64,000 nt of DNA from Exophiala sp. HKRS030 (Eukaryota; Ascomycota; Eurotiomycetes; Chaetothyriales; Herpotrichiellaceae), in NCBI GenBank assembly GCA_023897205.1, contig JAHWDD010000003.1:6761665-6825664 (forward strand), written 5' to 3'. Both the position numbers and the translations under genes were made by a program. Under the pieces are notes generated by a model. The model searched no databases. It was not told the DNA's origin and saw only the letters and a program-made list of their open reading frames with translations. This document shows, one piece after another, positions 54,769-64,000 of this stretch (positions are counted from its first letter, which is position 1; every line of letters begins with the position of its first letter).

Positions 54769-56385
54769 GGTGATACGAGTAAAAATGGAATTTAAACTCT
54801 TCGGGGTTCTGCTCGTTCTTTCTGATATTAAATGATCAAACAGGTCTAGAGAAGAGATAATTGTGTACGCATTGGCAACAACCCCTTTTGAACTGCAATA
54901 ATTGGCATGGGCAGTCAATAGTCAGGCCATATCGTCGATGTAGGTGAGGCTGACGTTATCGAACCACCATCGTATGATGTATTGTAGTCGAGGCTTCGTG
55001 ACGGATGCGACGACCGATTGGTTTGGAGGATGGTGAATTGTGGGGTGGTTGGCATTGTGGTCGATGGAGGAGGTGACGATAAGATCAAGGTGGCATGAGA
55101 TAAAGTACTTGTACATACTCCGTAATTACTGGAAATAAGAGACGAGAGGGCATACTGTACTCCGTACTCGTACACGATCTCGTCCAAGCGACATCATACA
55201 GTAGCTGCCAATTGGTCGGGTCAAAATTCCTGGCGATCAAGAGGCGCTTGTAATGATGATCGTAAGATTTTCAGGGTCTTTTTTCCCCCAGGAATTTGAT
55301 CGCGAACACTGACAACAATGATCTGACCCTTTGGCACACCCCATCTCACAACTCGCCTTCTATTGCTCGAGGGTCAGGAGAGCTTTCTACTGTAGCATCC
55401 GAGTATCCGGCCTTCTTCAGATGTGACCCATGTCATCCCACCAATTGATATTCCTCGCTGCCGCCACAACAAGTTCTGTCAACTCTCACATGCGCCAACT
55501 CGGCGTACTCGTGGTCGGTGTCGCACACAACGCCAACGACCCAACTCGCAGATAACGCACCAGAAGGTGTCGTCACTCATACGTTGGAAAGTATGAGGAT
55601 GAAGACAACCCATTCTCTTTGCAATATGATCTAGATCCCCTTACCGTGTATCCGTAGCTAAGCCCCTGTTGACATTACGGGGTCCGAGGAATCATTGACA
55701 ATGACAATTCTGATTCTTTCCCCCGCAATCTTGGCCTTTTTCACTTGGAGCCACGAAACTCCGTCCTTTGTGTCTGGGTATGTACTCAGTACATAGTGCA
55801 AAAAGATTATCATCGTAAGCTTCTGGTAGTTTGATCCATTGCATCACTATCTAAACTCCCAGCCCATTCTCTTTATACAAAGTAATGTTTTGATTGCCAT
55901 ATTAAACTTTGAGGGTAAGCTGCCACATGGACACAGATCGCTGGTCGAAACATCTCCTATCATCCGGCGTGCTGTTTGTGACGATGAGCTCATCTCCATC
56001 GAATTACGGATAAAGCAGCCGATGCGAACTTCATGTCCACCATGATTTCATCTACTTCTTTCTGGCTTCTAGCAAAGGACGAGTACAACGTTCGTCTTGT
56101 TGCCTGGACAGAAACCTCTTCCCAAACGACGCGACCTCCGAGTACTACGAGCACAAGCGCATTACACTGACCCATCGTTCCATCACTCATCAACTCATCA
56201 TTCCCACCGGACCACATCGCACTGGCGACGTTGATGTCTAGGCACCAAAAAGCCCCTGGAGCGACTTGACCACCGTTTGACAATTCTCGTAACCGTAACG
56301 AGTAACCACGGCTGGAATCTTCTCGGCTCGCGATCATTTCCGGGCTCACTGGATTTCTCCTGACTCGCCATTGTCGGAAATTGTC
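54769..56385. other. Gene-poor region, right part, with two TACTCCGTA motifs
   Basis: 1.6 kb up to the next regulator gene. Motifs at 55116-55124 and 55158-55166 lie 33 bp apart. No gene supported. Confidence 0.5.
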
Positions 56386-58606
56386 ATGTCCATGCTGTCT
56401 TTTCGAGACCTGATGCCGGTCGCTTCGACTAATTTCTCCTCCATGTCTCCTCCAAACTCGGATCTTTCGACGAGGAGGAAAACCAGTGTCGCCTGCTTTG
56501 GCTGTAAAAGGAGACGCACGAGAGTGGGTTGTTTTCCTCCATTCTTGTCGAGCAACATGGCTGACATTTGCACAGTGTGATGAAGGCTTACCGTGTGTCT
56601 CTTGCATATCTCACAACACCGAGTGTGTCAAGGACGAAAACGACGATGGCCGCCGTAGGTTGGCCATGAAGCGCAAGCTGAGCGCTCTCGAGAATGATCG
56701 TCGCCTCTTCGATGACCTCCTGGCCACGATCCGCAAGACCAACACCACACAGATCGAACCTCTCCTGAAAACGATCCGGAATGGCAGCTCGAGGCACGAC
56801 ATCCGCGCCTACCTCGATTGCCACTTCCACCCTGGTTCGGACGCAATGCAGATCGAGAACGGCTTCGACAAAACACCCCGAGCCGTACGACGCCCAATGC
56901 GCGGACGTATTCAGGACGTGGTGAACCCTCCGGTTTCCGTCCCGGCGAAGCCATGGACCACGGTGACCGACGACGACGATTTTGTGTCGCACCTGATCTC
57001 CCTGTGGTTCACTTGGGCCCACCCTTGGTGGCACTGGGTCGACGAAAAGCTTTTCCTCAACGCCATGAGGACCGGGGACGACAGAGGCCTGATATGTACT
57101 CCCTACCTGGTGAACATGATACTGGCTGATGCATGTGTGAGTTTTCTCCTCTCTCCCTCGCCCCTTCCCGTCAGTTGCTCTAATTTGGGCTGCCTCTGAT
57201 CGTCCCCCTCTCAGCTCCTGGACACTCTGGCCGATGACGGCTCCGAACCCAACAAGTGGATACGTGAACAATTCTACCAAGAAGCGAAGAAAGGCCTCGA
57301 TGCCGAAAAGGGTCGAGTCTCCATGACCGTAGTGGCAACCTTGGGTGTGCAATGGACCTAGTAAGTCGACCCCAGTCTTTTCACGTCAACGTTGGACTGA
57401 CATGTCTGTTCTAGTCTGAACACGAGTGGTCAAGATTCGCTCGGAAATGCCGTCCTGTATCAGCAAATATTCCTGTCCAAGGACCTGGAACGGTGGAGGC
57501 AAAAGGTGCTTCGCAGTATGGATCTACCCAGAGGGTATCTCGACGATGTCATGAGATCCCTGGACACACTCCAGTGGACGCTCTACACTCTCAATTCTTG
57601 CACCCTCTTGGACTTTGAAAAGACGCAGTTTCTCAGGCCACCGTCCGGCCCCAAACCTCAGTCGGACCATCACAAAGGCGACAACGTTGACTGGACACCG
57701 TACCCCCAGCCTCACACTCCGGTCAGCTTCCACCCGACCTGCCACTATCGCAGTTTTCTCTGTCTGATCGAGATGACCGCACGTGGAGAGAGGCTGGTCA
57801 CCAAAAGAACCAAGGAAGACGCCGACGATGCCATCCGCCAACTGGGGGAGTTGTACGTTCATATCCGAAATTGGAACAGGACTCTGCCCGACTGTTTGCA
57901 CCTGGATGGAAGATCCTCACCTCATGTCATTGCTCTGCAGTAAGTACAACTCGAAGCCCAACAAATTTCCAGACCAGTTCTTTTTTTTTCTTCTCCTCAG
58001 CAGCAAGCCCAACGTTCTTGTACCAAACCAAAACGGAAACTTTCAACTAACGGGTGGTTAATTTTTTTTCCTTTTTCCAGTGCACTACACAATTGGGTCA
58101 TGGTGATGATGGCGAAGCAAATCGCCGCGGTCGAGTGCGGGCATCAGGGTCGCCCGGCGCTGATTCGCACCCAGCCCGACGGGGAACGGCCCAAGTGGAA
58201 GCAAATGTCGATAACGTCGTCGATCCGCATAGCCGAGCTCTTTGAGCACATCCGCCTCAAATGGGGCACCGACCACTTCCCCGTCATCATCATGCAGCCC
58301 CTCGCCATCGCCGTCTTCCCGCTGCTGGAGGGCCTGCACGAGACCCCCGAGGCCCCCAAGGCGTTTTTCAACCTGTGCCTCACCATCCGCGCCGCGAGTC
58401 GACGGTTCCCCGTGGGCTACGGCCTGCTCCTGGCCGTCAAGCAGACCGCCGAGAGGAGAGGCATCCGACTGCCCGAAAACTGTCGAGACTTTTTCTCCGA
58501 CCTGTCGGCCGTCTCGGTGTCTCGGAACACGTCCGACCTCACGGACAAGGGACTCGATTATCTCCTCGACAAATGGGAGGATCTCGACCTCGAAGGAAGT
58601 GCGTAG
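56386..58606 (+). CDS. Zn2Cys6 transcription factor (five exons)
   Basis: 631 aa. Exons: 56386-56523, 56576-57136, 57215-57360, 57415-57939, 58081-58606; introns 52, 78, 54, 141 nt, all in matching phase. The first intron splits the zinc cluster (Cys37, 40 / 47, 53, 56, 63), a position common in fungi; the join is CKRRRTR-CDEGLPCVSC. A basic/coiled stretch (RRRLAMKRKLSALENDRRLF) follows. The regulatory region includes FTWAHPWWHWVDEKLFLNAM, as in Fungal_trans-type proteins where the F-x-H-P-hydrophobic motif occurs. An upstream ATG (56386) and a second at 56392 are both possible. No pathway neighbour gives a hint of function. Confidence 0.92.
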
Positions 58607-58638
58607 TGAAAAGTACAGATTGTGGTTTGCAGATTTCA

Positions 58639-58666
58639 GATTGTGGATTGTGGATTGTGGATTGTG
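58639..58666. repeat. Tandem (GATTGTG)4
   Basis: Four perfect copies of a 7-bp unit immediately after the regulator gene stop, preceded by diverged copies. Confidence 0.85.
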
Positions 58667-59494
58667 GGGTCTTTCTCAAGTTCTCTTTTGGGGTTTCGTC
58701 GGTTGTGATATGGTCAAGAATGAAAATGATACCAAGTCCAGGGTCGTTACGAAGTTATTGGGTTCTTTTTTTTTCGTTCTTCAGCAGCAGCAAGGGGTTC
58801 GCGGGTGGATCGTGGGATACGACGGACGGAAAAGAAATCGCTAGACTCGGAAGTGTTTTGGACACACTCGCAAAAGAAAAGGGAAAAAAAATTCCAGATT
58901 GTATTTGTATTTGTACCGAGTACGGACTATACCGGGGGTTAGACAAGAATCACTTTTGTGAGGATGATACTGTACGTACACAGTACCTACTCCGTAAGGT
59001 GTACTGTACCTTGGGGCCACCAGTTAGTTACCAACAGACAGGTAGGTAGGTACCTTGTGGTTATGAATTGGCCCTTTTTGCTTGTTCCTTTGCCCTTCAC
59101 CTTTTTTCATTTTACAAGTATTGTATACGACAAGGGTGACACTACCCACGCACTTCCAAAGGTACGTACGTACACCACCTTACCTATCGTGGGAAGTAGG
59201 TAGGTACCTATGCATTTTGAAAAGAACAAAACACAGGGGTCCCTCGATTTGGCTCTAAAATCAATCAGGGAGTTCCAAGTACACACCGTAAGACACGACT
59301 GCTCGGTGCTCTATCATTGTAGCAAGTCATTCGAAAACAGTACAAGACAAAAAAGGCCGACCACCTGTCCAGGAGTCATTGTCGTGGGCCAGCCTGGTCA
59401 TATTCATGTCCATGTTCATTTTTCTGGAACAACTCCAAGTTCCAAGTCCAAAACCGAGTCATGTTCATTCTATTCTTTTCTGTTGCCGTCTTCA
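58667..59494. other. Intergenic region between convergent genes
   Basis: About 0.8 kb with TACTCCGTA at 58988-58996 and two GTAGGTAGGTACC runs near 59040 and 59196. No gene supported. Confidence 0.45.
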
Positions 59495-62400
59495 TCACCA
59501 TCGTCGTCCATAAATCTCATGTTCCTTTTTCTTCTTGGCACCACCATCACTGGTTCTTTCTCTGGCTCGTTCTTTTCCGCCGCCACCACCACCACCACCA
59601 CCAACATACGCGTCTTTCATACCCATACTCGTGCTCGAGTTCATCGTCGTCATATGAGATTGTGACTGAGATTGTGACTGTAATTGACTAGGCTCCAACA
59701 ACCCTCTCCCTACTCTTCCACCAGCCGCCAAACCAACCTGAGACGACGAAACATCGACAGGTTGAGATCTTTCCGCGTCCCTCCCAAACAACTTCAGCAT
59801 GTCCTGCAAGGTGAGCTTCATGGCACCCGTCTTGCCTTCTATGGTGGCATTGGCCAATTCCCGTTTCTTGTCTTGCAACTCCAGAATCCTCTCCTCGACC
59901 GTGCCCTTGATGGTGAGTTTGTAAACTTTTACATCCACGGTCTGATTGAGACGGTGGACCCGGTCGATGGCCTGTTCTTCGACAAACGGGTTCCAAAAGG
60001 GTTCGAGGATCACCACCCGGCTCGCGGCAGTGAGGTTCAGACCCAGACTGCCCGCGCGCAGGGAACAGAGCAAAACACGGGTCGAAGGGTCGGTGCGTAG
60101 ACTGTGTAGACTCGCCTCGCGTGCATCGTTGCGCATCTTGCCGTCGTACCGGACGTACCTGATCCTCTGTTGTCGGAGAAACGGTTCGATCAGATCGAGC
60201 ATCGACGTGAAGAAGGAGAAGACAATGTATTTGTGTTGGTGGGAGTCGGCTTTCAGGATCCCCAGCAAGTGTCGGATCTTGGTGGATTGCATGATGTTGG
60301 GAGACTCGCTCTCACTTGAGTCGTATTCGTCGTCGGAAGCAGAAACATCCTCCTCATCATCCTCGTCTTCATCACTACCGTCGTCGCCATCATCATCATC
60401 ATCATCACTATCGACAATGACTCGTCTAGCCTCTTTGCGCTGTTTCTGAATCGCCGTTTTCTCCTTCTTGGCCATCTTCTCCTTTTTGCTCTTCTTGATC
60501 TTGGACACCTGCATATTTTGCTCTTCAAGATCCGCGTCGCATTCTTTACAGCGGATTGCACCATCCTTGGCTTCTTGTCTGGACAATTCCACCTGACACA
60601 CATCGCATCGTCTGCTCTCCACACTCAGACCACCGAGCATATTCGCGATGCTGTCCATTTCGTCGTCAACACTCGCCTTGCGTCGACTGGGCGTCTGACT
60701 TCCTGCAGGATCAGTCTCGTTGCTCAAATCACTCCCTGTCAATTTCGGATGATTGCACGCCTGCCTCAACCTCATGAGCAGCACCAATGCCGACGCATAG
60801 CTCATCTTGTTGCCAGCCATCATCATCGCGAGGCTTCGATCCGTTCGGTTTTCCAACCGAGCATAGAATTCGCGTTCTTGTTGACTAAACTCCGCCTCGA
60901 CTTTCTCGACCGTTCGCTCCACGATGTTGAATCCTGGCCCTTTTTTCTTTTCTCCGTCTTTTCCAGGTTGAGGTCCCTGTTTCAGAACGTCTTTGGTCCG
61001 TCTCTTCATAAAAGCCTTGAGATATACCTGCAACCGTGTTATCGCGAGCCCACCTCGCCCGTTAGACATAGGTTTCGTGATGCTCTCGCGCCACTGGTTG
61101 AGGTCATCGTATGGTTTGATTCGCAGAAAATGGATCAGACTCTGCAGCTCGTCGAGGTTGTTCTGCATGGGCGTACCCGTTAGACACCATCTGTACTCAG
61201 CATCAAGTGCGCATGCGGCTTTGGTGGCTTTGGCGTTGCGATTTTTGATGCTGTGCGCTTCATCTAGAATGATTCGATACCAGTGAACTCCAAAGCATCC
61301 CACCTTGAGATTTCCGCCAGACCCAGCGTGCTCAGAGGAGAGAGTGTGATAAGTAGTAATCACGACATCATGCTTCCTTAAATCCTTGAAGTTCTTTGTT
61401 CGATTTGGTCCGTGATGGACGACGACGCTCAATGCATGATCATCGTCGACACGGTCTTTGATTTCAGCTTCCCATTGCTTTATCAGTGCAAGCGGGGCCA
61501 CGACCAGCGTTCCTTTGCCGATGTTTTCGGGTAGTTTTCGTTTCGATTTCTGGAGTTCTTCGGCGCTAGGTTTGGGGTTCGAGAGGATGAGAGCGATGGA
61601 CTGGATCGTCTTGCCTAGACCCATGTCATCTGCCAGAACTCCGCCCTTTGGCAATACGCCACGGGTCTTTTTGGTGCCGGTCTCTTTGTCACACATCCAG
61701 TTTACACCATCGATCTGGTGCGGAAGGAGTTTAACCTTGAGGCCGGCAACAGTGCCATCATCTTCTTCATCTTCTTCTTCATGATCTGCTTGCTCTTCAT
61801 TGCCTTCCTCGCCTTCCTCGCCTTTGACGCTCATGACTTTCAGTTTATCGGAAATCTCCTCGAGTTTTGTCTCCAGTTGCTTTTTCCGTCTTCTGGTCCG
61901 CGGCTTGTCTTCCTCATCTTCGAATGCTCCCTCAAGTAACGCTTTTATGTTCTCGTTTGCCTTGGCAGAATCAATATACGTGTAGGGGTCTGATGATGCG
62001 AAACGCTCGTCCTGCCAGTGACTCCGATTTGTAGCAAAGCCTATCTTATCCATAGTCATGTCAATGATGTTCTGTGGTCTGAAAAAAGCATTTGTGGACT
62101 GTTGGGATGAAAAGCTAGGATGACCGGCAGGGTTCGGTTGCCATGACGGCCAGTTAGAAGGCTTCGGGATCTCGAATACATCATCTATTGACCGTCTGGC
62201 TTGATGCGATGAGGCGGTCTGAGGTGAAGGTTGAGAAAAGCTCGCAGGTTTAGGGACCTCGAAAAGATCGTCGTCTGAGAGGCGCGGCTTGGACTGGCTC
62301 GAGGCGTTGTTAATGTTTCGAAATGCGTCTAGGGGGTTTGCGATAACATGCGGTTTGTGCAGTTCTGGTCTTTGAGAGGGTTTCTTTGAAGCAACGAACA

Positions 62401-62683
62401 AATTGGAGTATTTATCTGACTGAGGCTTGTTGTTCTGTCGTGGCACTGATACGTTTGCCGCCGGTTTGACAAGAGGTTGCGTTCGTGAATACGGTTGTGG
62501 AGAGGCACCCAGTGCTGAAGGTCTGCCGAATTGAGGTTGCTCTGGTGGGTTCTGCAAGGTAGGGTAGAGTGGTTGCGGACGGCCCTCTGGCCGGTCATCC
62601 TTCTCTTGAGGCCTCGCAGGAGGCGCCGCATTACCCATGGATGGTGTAAGTGGGTTTCGAGCTGGCGCTTGTTCTCGCACCAT
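59495..62683 (-). CDS. SNF2-family DNA-dependent ATPase/helicase-like protein
   Basis: 1062 aa, one exon. Nucleosome or DNA-translocating ATPase of the SNF2 superfamily, nearest in layout to fission-yeast Rhp16b/Rad5-16-like proteins. Order: disordered N-terminus (about 1-320) with short repeated DDLFEVPKP/DDVFEIPKP motifs, acidic coiled stretch, SNF2 core with ADDMGLGKTIQS (motif I) and DEAHSIKNR (motif II), TGTPMQNNL (motif III), an insertion with a four-cysteine knuckle (CDVC...CKEC), an acidic Asp/Glu tract, then helicase lobe 2 ending RVHRLNQTVDVKVYKL. The four-Cys insert sits where Rad5/Rad16 have a RING, but I count too few Cys/His for a RING. The C-terminus carries a Gly run coded by a CCA repeat (59579-59603). 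Confidence 0.93.
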   Translation of the reverse strand: MVREQAPARNPLTPSMGNAAPPARPQEKDDRPEGRPQPLYPTLQNPPEQPQFGRPSALGASPQPYSRTQPLVKPAANVSVPRQNNKPQSDKYSNLFVASKKPSQRPELHKPHVIANPLDAFRNINNASSQSKPRLSDDDLFEVPKPASFSQPSPQTASSHQARRSIDDVFEIPKPSNWPSWQPNPAGHPSFSSQQSTNAFFRPQNIIDMTMDKIGFATNRSHWQDERFASSDPYTYIDSAKANENIKALLEGAFEDEEDKPRTRRRKKQLETKLEEISDKLKVMSVKGEEGEEGNEEQADHEEEDEEDDGTVAGLKVKLLPHQIDGVNWMCDKETGTKKTRGVLPKGGVLADDMGLGKTIQSIALILSNPKPSAEELQKSKRKLPENIGKGTLVVAPLALIKQWEAEIKDRVDDDHALSVVVHHGPNRTKNFKDLRKHDVVITTYHTLSSEHAGSGGNLKVGCFGVHWYRIILDEAHSIKNRNAKATKAACALDAEYRWCLTGTPMQNNLDELQSLIHFLRIKPYDDLNQWRESITKPMSNGRGGLAITRLQVYLKAFMKRRTKDVLKQGPQPGKDGEKKKGPGFNIVERTVEKVEAEFSQQEREFYARLENRTDRSLAMMMAGNKMSYASALVLLMRLRQACNHPKLTGSDLSNETDPAGSQTPSRRKASVDDEMDSIANMLGGLSVESRRCDVCQVELSRQEAKDGAIRCKECDADLEEQNMQVSKIKKSKKEKMAKKEKTAIQKQRKEARRVIVDSDDDDDDGDDGSDEDEDDEEDVSASDDEYDSSESESPNIMQSTKIRHLLGILKADSHQHKYIVFSFFTSMLDLIEPFLRQQRIRYVRYDGKMRNDAREASLHSLRTDPSTRVLLCSLRAGSLGLNLTAASRVVILEPFWNPFVEEQAIDRVHRLNQTVDVKVYKLTIKGTVEERILELQDKKRELANATIEGKTGAMKLTLQDMLKLFGRDAERSQPVDVSSSQVGLAAGGRVGRGLLEPSQLQSQSQSQSHMTTMNSSTSMGMKDAYVGGGGGGGGGKERARERTSDGGAKKKKEHEIYGRRW

Positions 62684-63364
62684 GTCGATCGAAAAGATAG
62701 AGAAGTCGTAGGATTGAAAGGAGCTTACGTCTGCTCGAATCCAAAGACACGGTTTAGGGATCGTAGACGCAGAATAAGCCCTCAGATGCGTTCTTTCGAA
62801 CGACCAGATCCTTTGAGGGGTGCCGCAAGAAATGACTGCCTGTGACCCAATTGCGCGCTACCTCCTCGGTTGTCAGGACAACCAACGCGAACACTGTATG
62901 AAGAGGCACAAGGTGCCGGCAAGAAGAAGAATAACTCAGTGCGATTTCAGTACACGATCACTCAATGTTTGCGCTGGATTCTGGAAGTAATGCGCTTGAT
63001 GTGCGTTCCAGGCAAAATCCGCGGCCGTTGATGTCATCGTCAACAAGGACTTTTGAAACTATTGAATTGATACTAATGCAGCCTTGCGCTTCATTGAGCC
63101 TTGTGCGCCAGACATGCCCTCTCGACTGCGGAGTACAGGCGTGTAAAGGAAAGAAGATTGAACAAATCAAGGCCTATATCCTGGTATTAAATGTATACAA
63201 CATACATCCAGAATAAGTGAGAAAGTCGTTAGCATAGGAGATTCATCTCAGGTCATTATCTCAAAAGGTTCACTGTGCCAGTAGCGCCACACCCCACGAC
63301 CATCCCGTCAACCGAATGCAGGGTATTCGACCTTTTGAACGGCTCGACGAGCAAGATAGCAACT
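62684..63364. other. Intergenic region upstream of the SNF2 gene
   Basis: About 0.7 kb. No gene or repeat seen. It holds the SNF2 promoter and the 3' region of the RPEL gene. Confidence 0.4.
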
Positions 63365-64000
63365 TCATCCAGCTGCAGCTCGAATGACGCCTTCCCAGAA
63401 CTTTTTCAAACCGAGAACATGTGCCCGAGTCGGATGCACGCAACCACCGTTGGCCAACTCCCTCTTTTCCTCGGCCTGTCTAGCCATTTCCATTTCCCTT
63501 CCCCATCGCGCCTGTGCCCTTCTCTTCTCCAGACTTACAGTATCGATCTTTTCTGCTCTCTCGAGCGCGAGCTTTCGTGCCGCGAACCGCCTAACCAGCG
63601 TCTTGACCGTGTTTCCCTCAGCAGCCTCCAACTCATCCGCTTTGCGTTTCTGTGCCTGCAGACCTCGACCTTCAACCCAGGCTCGTAGACCATCTTTCAA
63701 ACTCTCCCGTATGACCTTTCGCCGCGTAGCCACAATCGCTGGCGAGACATTGCGCCTGGCGCATTCCTCAGGCATAATGTTCAGGGATATGAGACTGTTC
63801 ATACTGGGCCTCCGCTCGAGTTTCCTACCGAGACCGTCCATCAGCCGCCGCCGTTCGACTGCTTGCCGCGACTGAATCAGCGCCGGGGACACGAGGGAGG
63901 AGTATGTGGTGCACGTAGACGGCAGGATGGACCGATCCACCAAATCACGCGGACTTGGTCTGTGTTCAAGGTTGTGACTGAGTCGTATGCGAACCAGACT
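63365..64000 (-). CDS. RPEL-repeat protein, C-terminal part (cut by right edge)
   Basis: The frame is open to the window edge, so the N-terminus lies to the right. About 211 codons are visible. Two RPEL-type repeats are seen: RLSHNLEHRPSPRDLVDRS close to the edge, and GRKLERRPSMNSLISLNIMP further on (about residues 57-76 of the fragment). RPEL motifs bind G-actin in animal MRTF and Phactr proteins; in fungi RPEL-repeat proteins exist but their role is largely unknown. After the repeats comes a basic, helical region (RRKVIRESLKDGLRAWVEGR, KRRAQARWGREMEMARQAEE). Stop at 63365-63367. The true start and the number of repeats cannot be seen here. Confidence 0.75.
   Translation of the reverse strand, partial: SLVRIRLSHNLEHRPSPRDLVDRSILPSTCTTYSSLVSPALIQSRQAVERRRLMDGLGRKLERRPSMNSLISLNIMPEECARRNVSPAIVATRRKVIRESLKDGLRAWVEGRGLQAQKRKADELEAAEGNTVKTLVRRFAARKLALERAEKIDTVSLEKRRAQARWGREMEMARQAEEKRELANGGCVHPTRAHVLGLKKFWEGVIRAAAG

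Noticed and set aside
56588..57352. 254-codon minus-strand ORF over the five-exon regulator
   Set aside because: Antisense shadow of exons 2-3; no family motif and it crosses the regulator's introns.
1..64000. CRISPR arrays, prokaryotic operons, intact transposons
   Set aside because: No spaced direct repeats, no transposase or reverse-transcriptase motifs, and spliced fungal genes throughout.

Overview
This is eukaryotic DNA from a filamentous ascomycete. The signs are many short introns (mostly 45-140 nt, GT...AG, often with a CTAAC/CTGAC branch site), fungal Zn2Cys6 regulators, a maltose-permease-type MFS transporter and single-copy fungal housekeeping genes (Rrp47, Sft1, Dbf4, Zds, TFIIE-alpha). 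The overall style suits Pezizomycotina, perhaps Eurotiomycetes/Chaetothyriales, but the placement is inference. Coordinates for spliced genes span first to last coding base; exons are given in the evidence.

Region 1 (1-13.9 kb) looks accessory and catabolic. It holds the end of a sugar/quinate-type MFS transporter, a FAD-dependent amine oxidase of the sarcosine/pipecolate/saccharopine/fructosyl-amino-acid oxidase family, a D-2-hydroxyacid dehydrogenase, an Asp/Glu-racemase-superfamily enzyme, a class II aldolase/adducin enzyme, a DUF1338 (HglS-type) 2-oxoadipate dioxygenase/decarboxylase-like enzyme, a Zn2Cys6 regulator and a SAM methyltransferase. From the oxidase to the regulator the six genes strictly alternate strand (+ - + - + -), giving three tail-to-tail and two head-to-head junctions. 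Oxidase plus DUF1338 suggests breakdown of an amino acid such as lysine/pipecolate. This is the best candidate for an undescribed system in the window.

Region 2 (13.9-31 kb): a 3.8-kb stretch without a convincing gene, a small secreted NTF2-like protein, a ketopantoate-reductase-family gene, exosome cofactor Rrp47/C1D, MsrB with a possible mitochondrial leader, a Zn2Cys6 regulator lying beside a maltose-permease-like transporter (possible sugar-use pair), and another Zn2Cys6 regulator.

Region 3 (31-50.3 kb) is mostly core biology: an Age2-type ArfGAP, a Zds cell-polarity/mitotic regulator, the Golgi SNARE Sft1 (a short two-exon gene), TFIIE-alpha, a divergent six-exon protein kinase with DWG instead of DFG, Dbf4 (the Cdc7 kinase activator) and a myristoylatable STK32/YANK-type kinase.

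Region 4 (50.3-64 kb): a 6-kb gene-poor stretch with at most one small ORF, a five-exon Zn2Cys6 regulator, a large SNF2 ATPase, and an RPEL-repeat protein cut by the right edge. A 9-bp motif TACTCCGTA (or its reverse complement) occurs at least 16 times, always outside coding sequence. I found no convincing tRNA, rRNA, CRISPR array or intact transposon.
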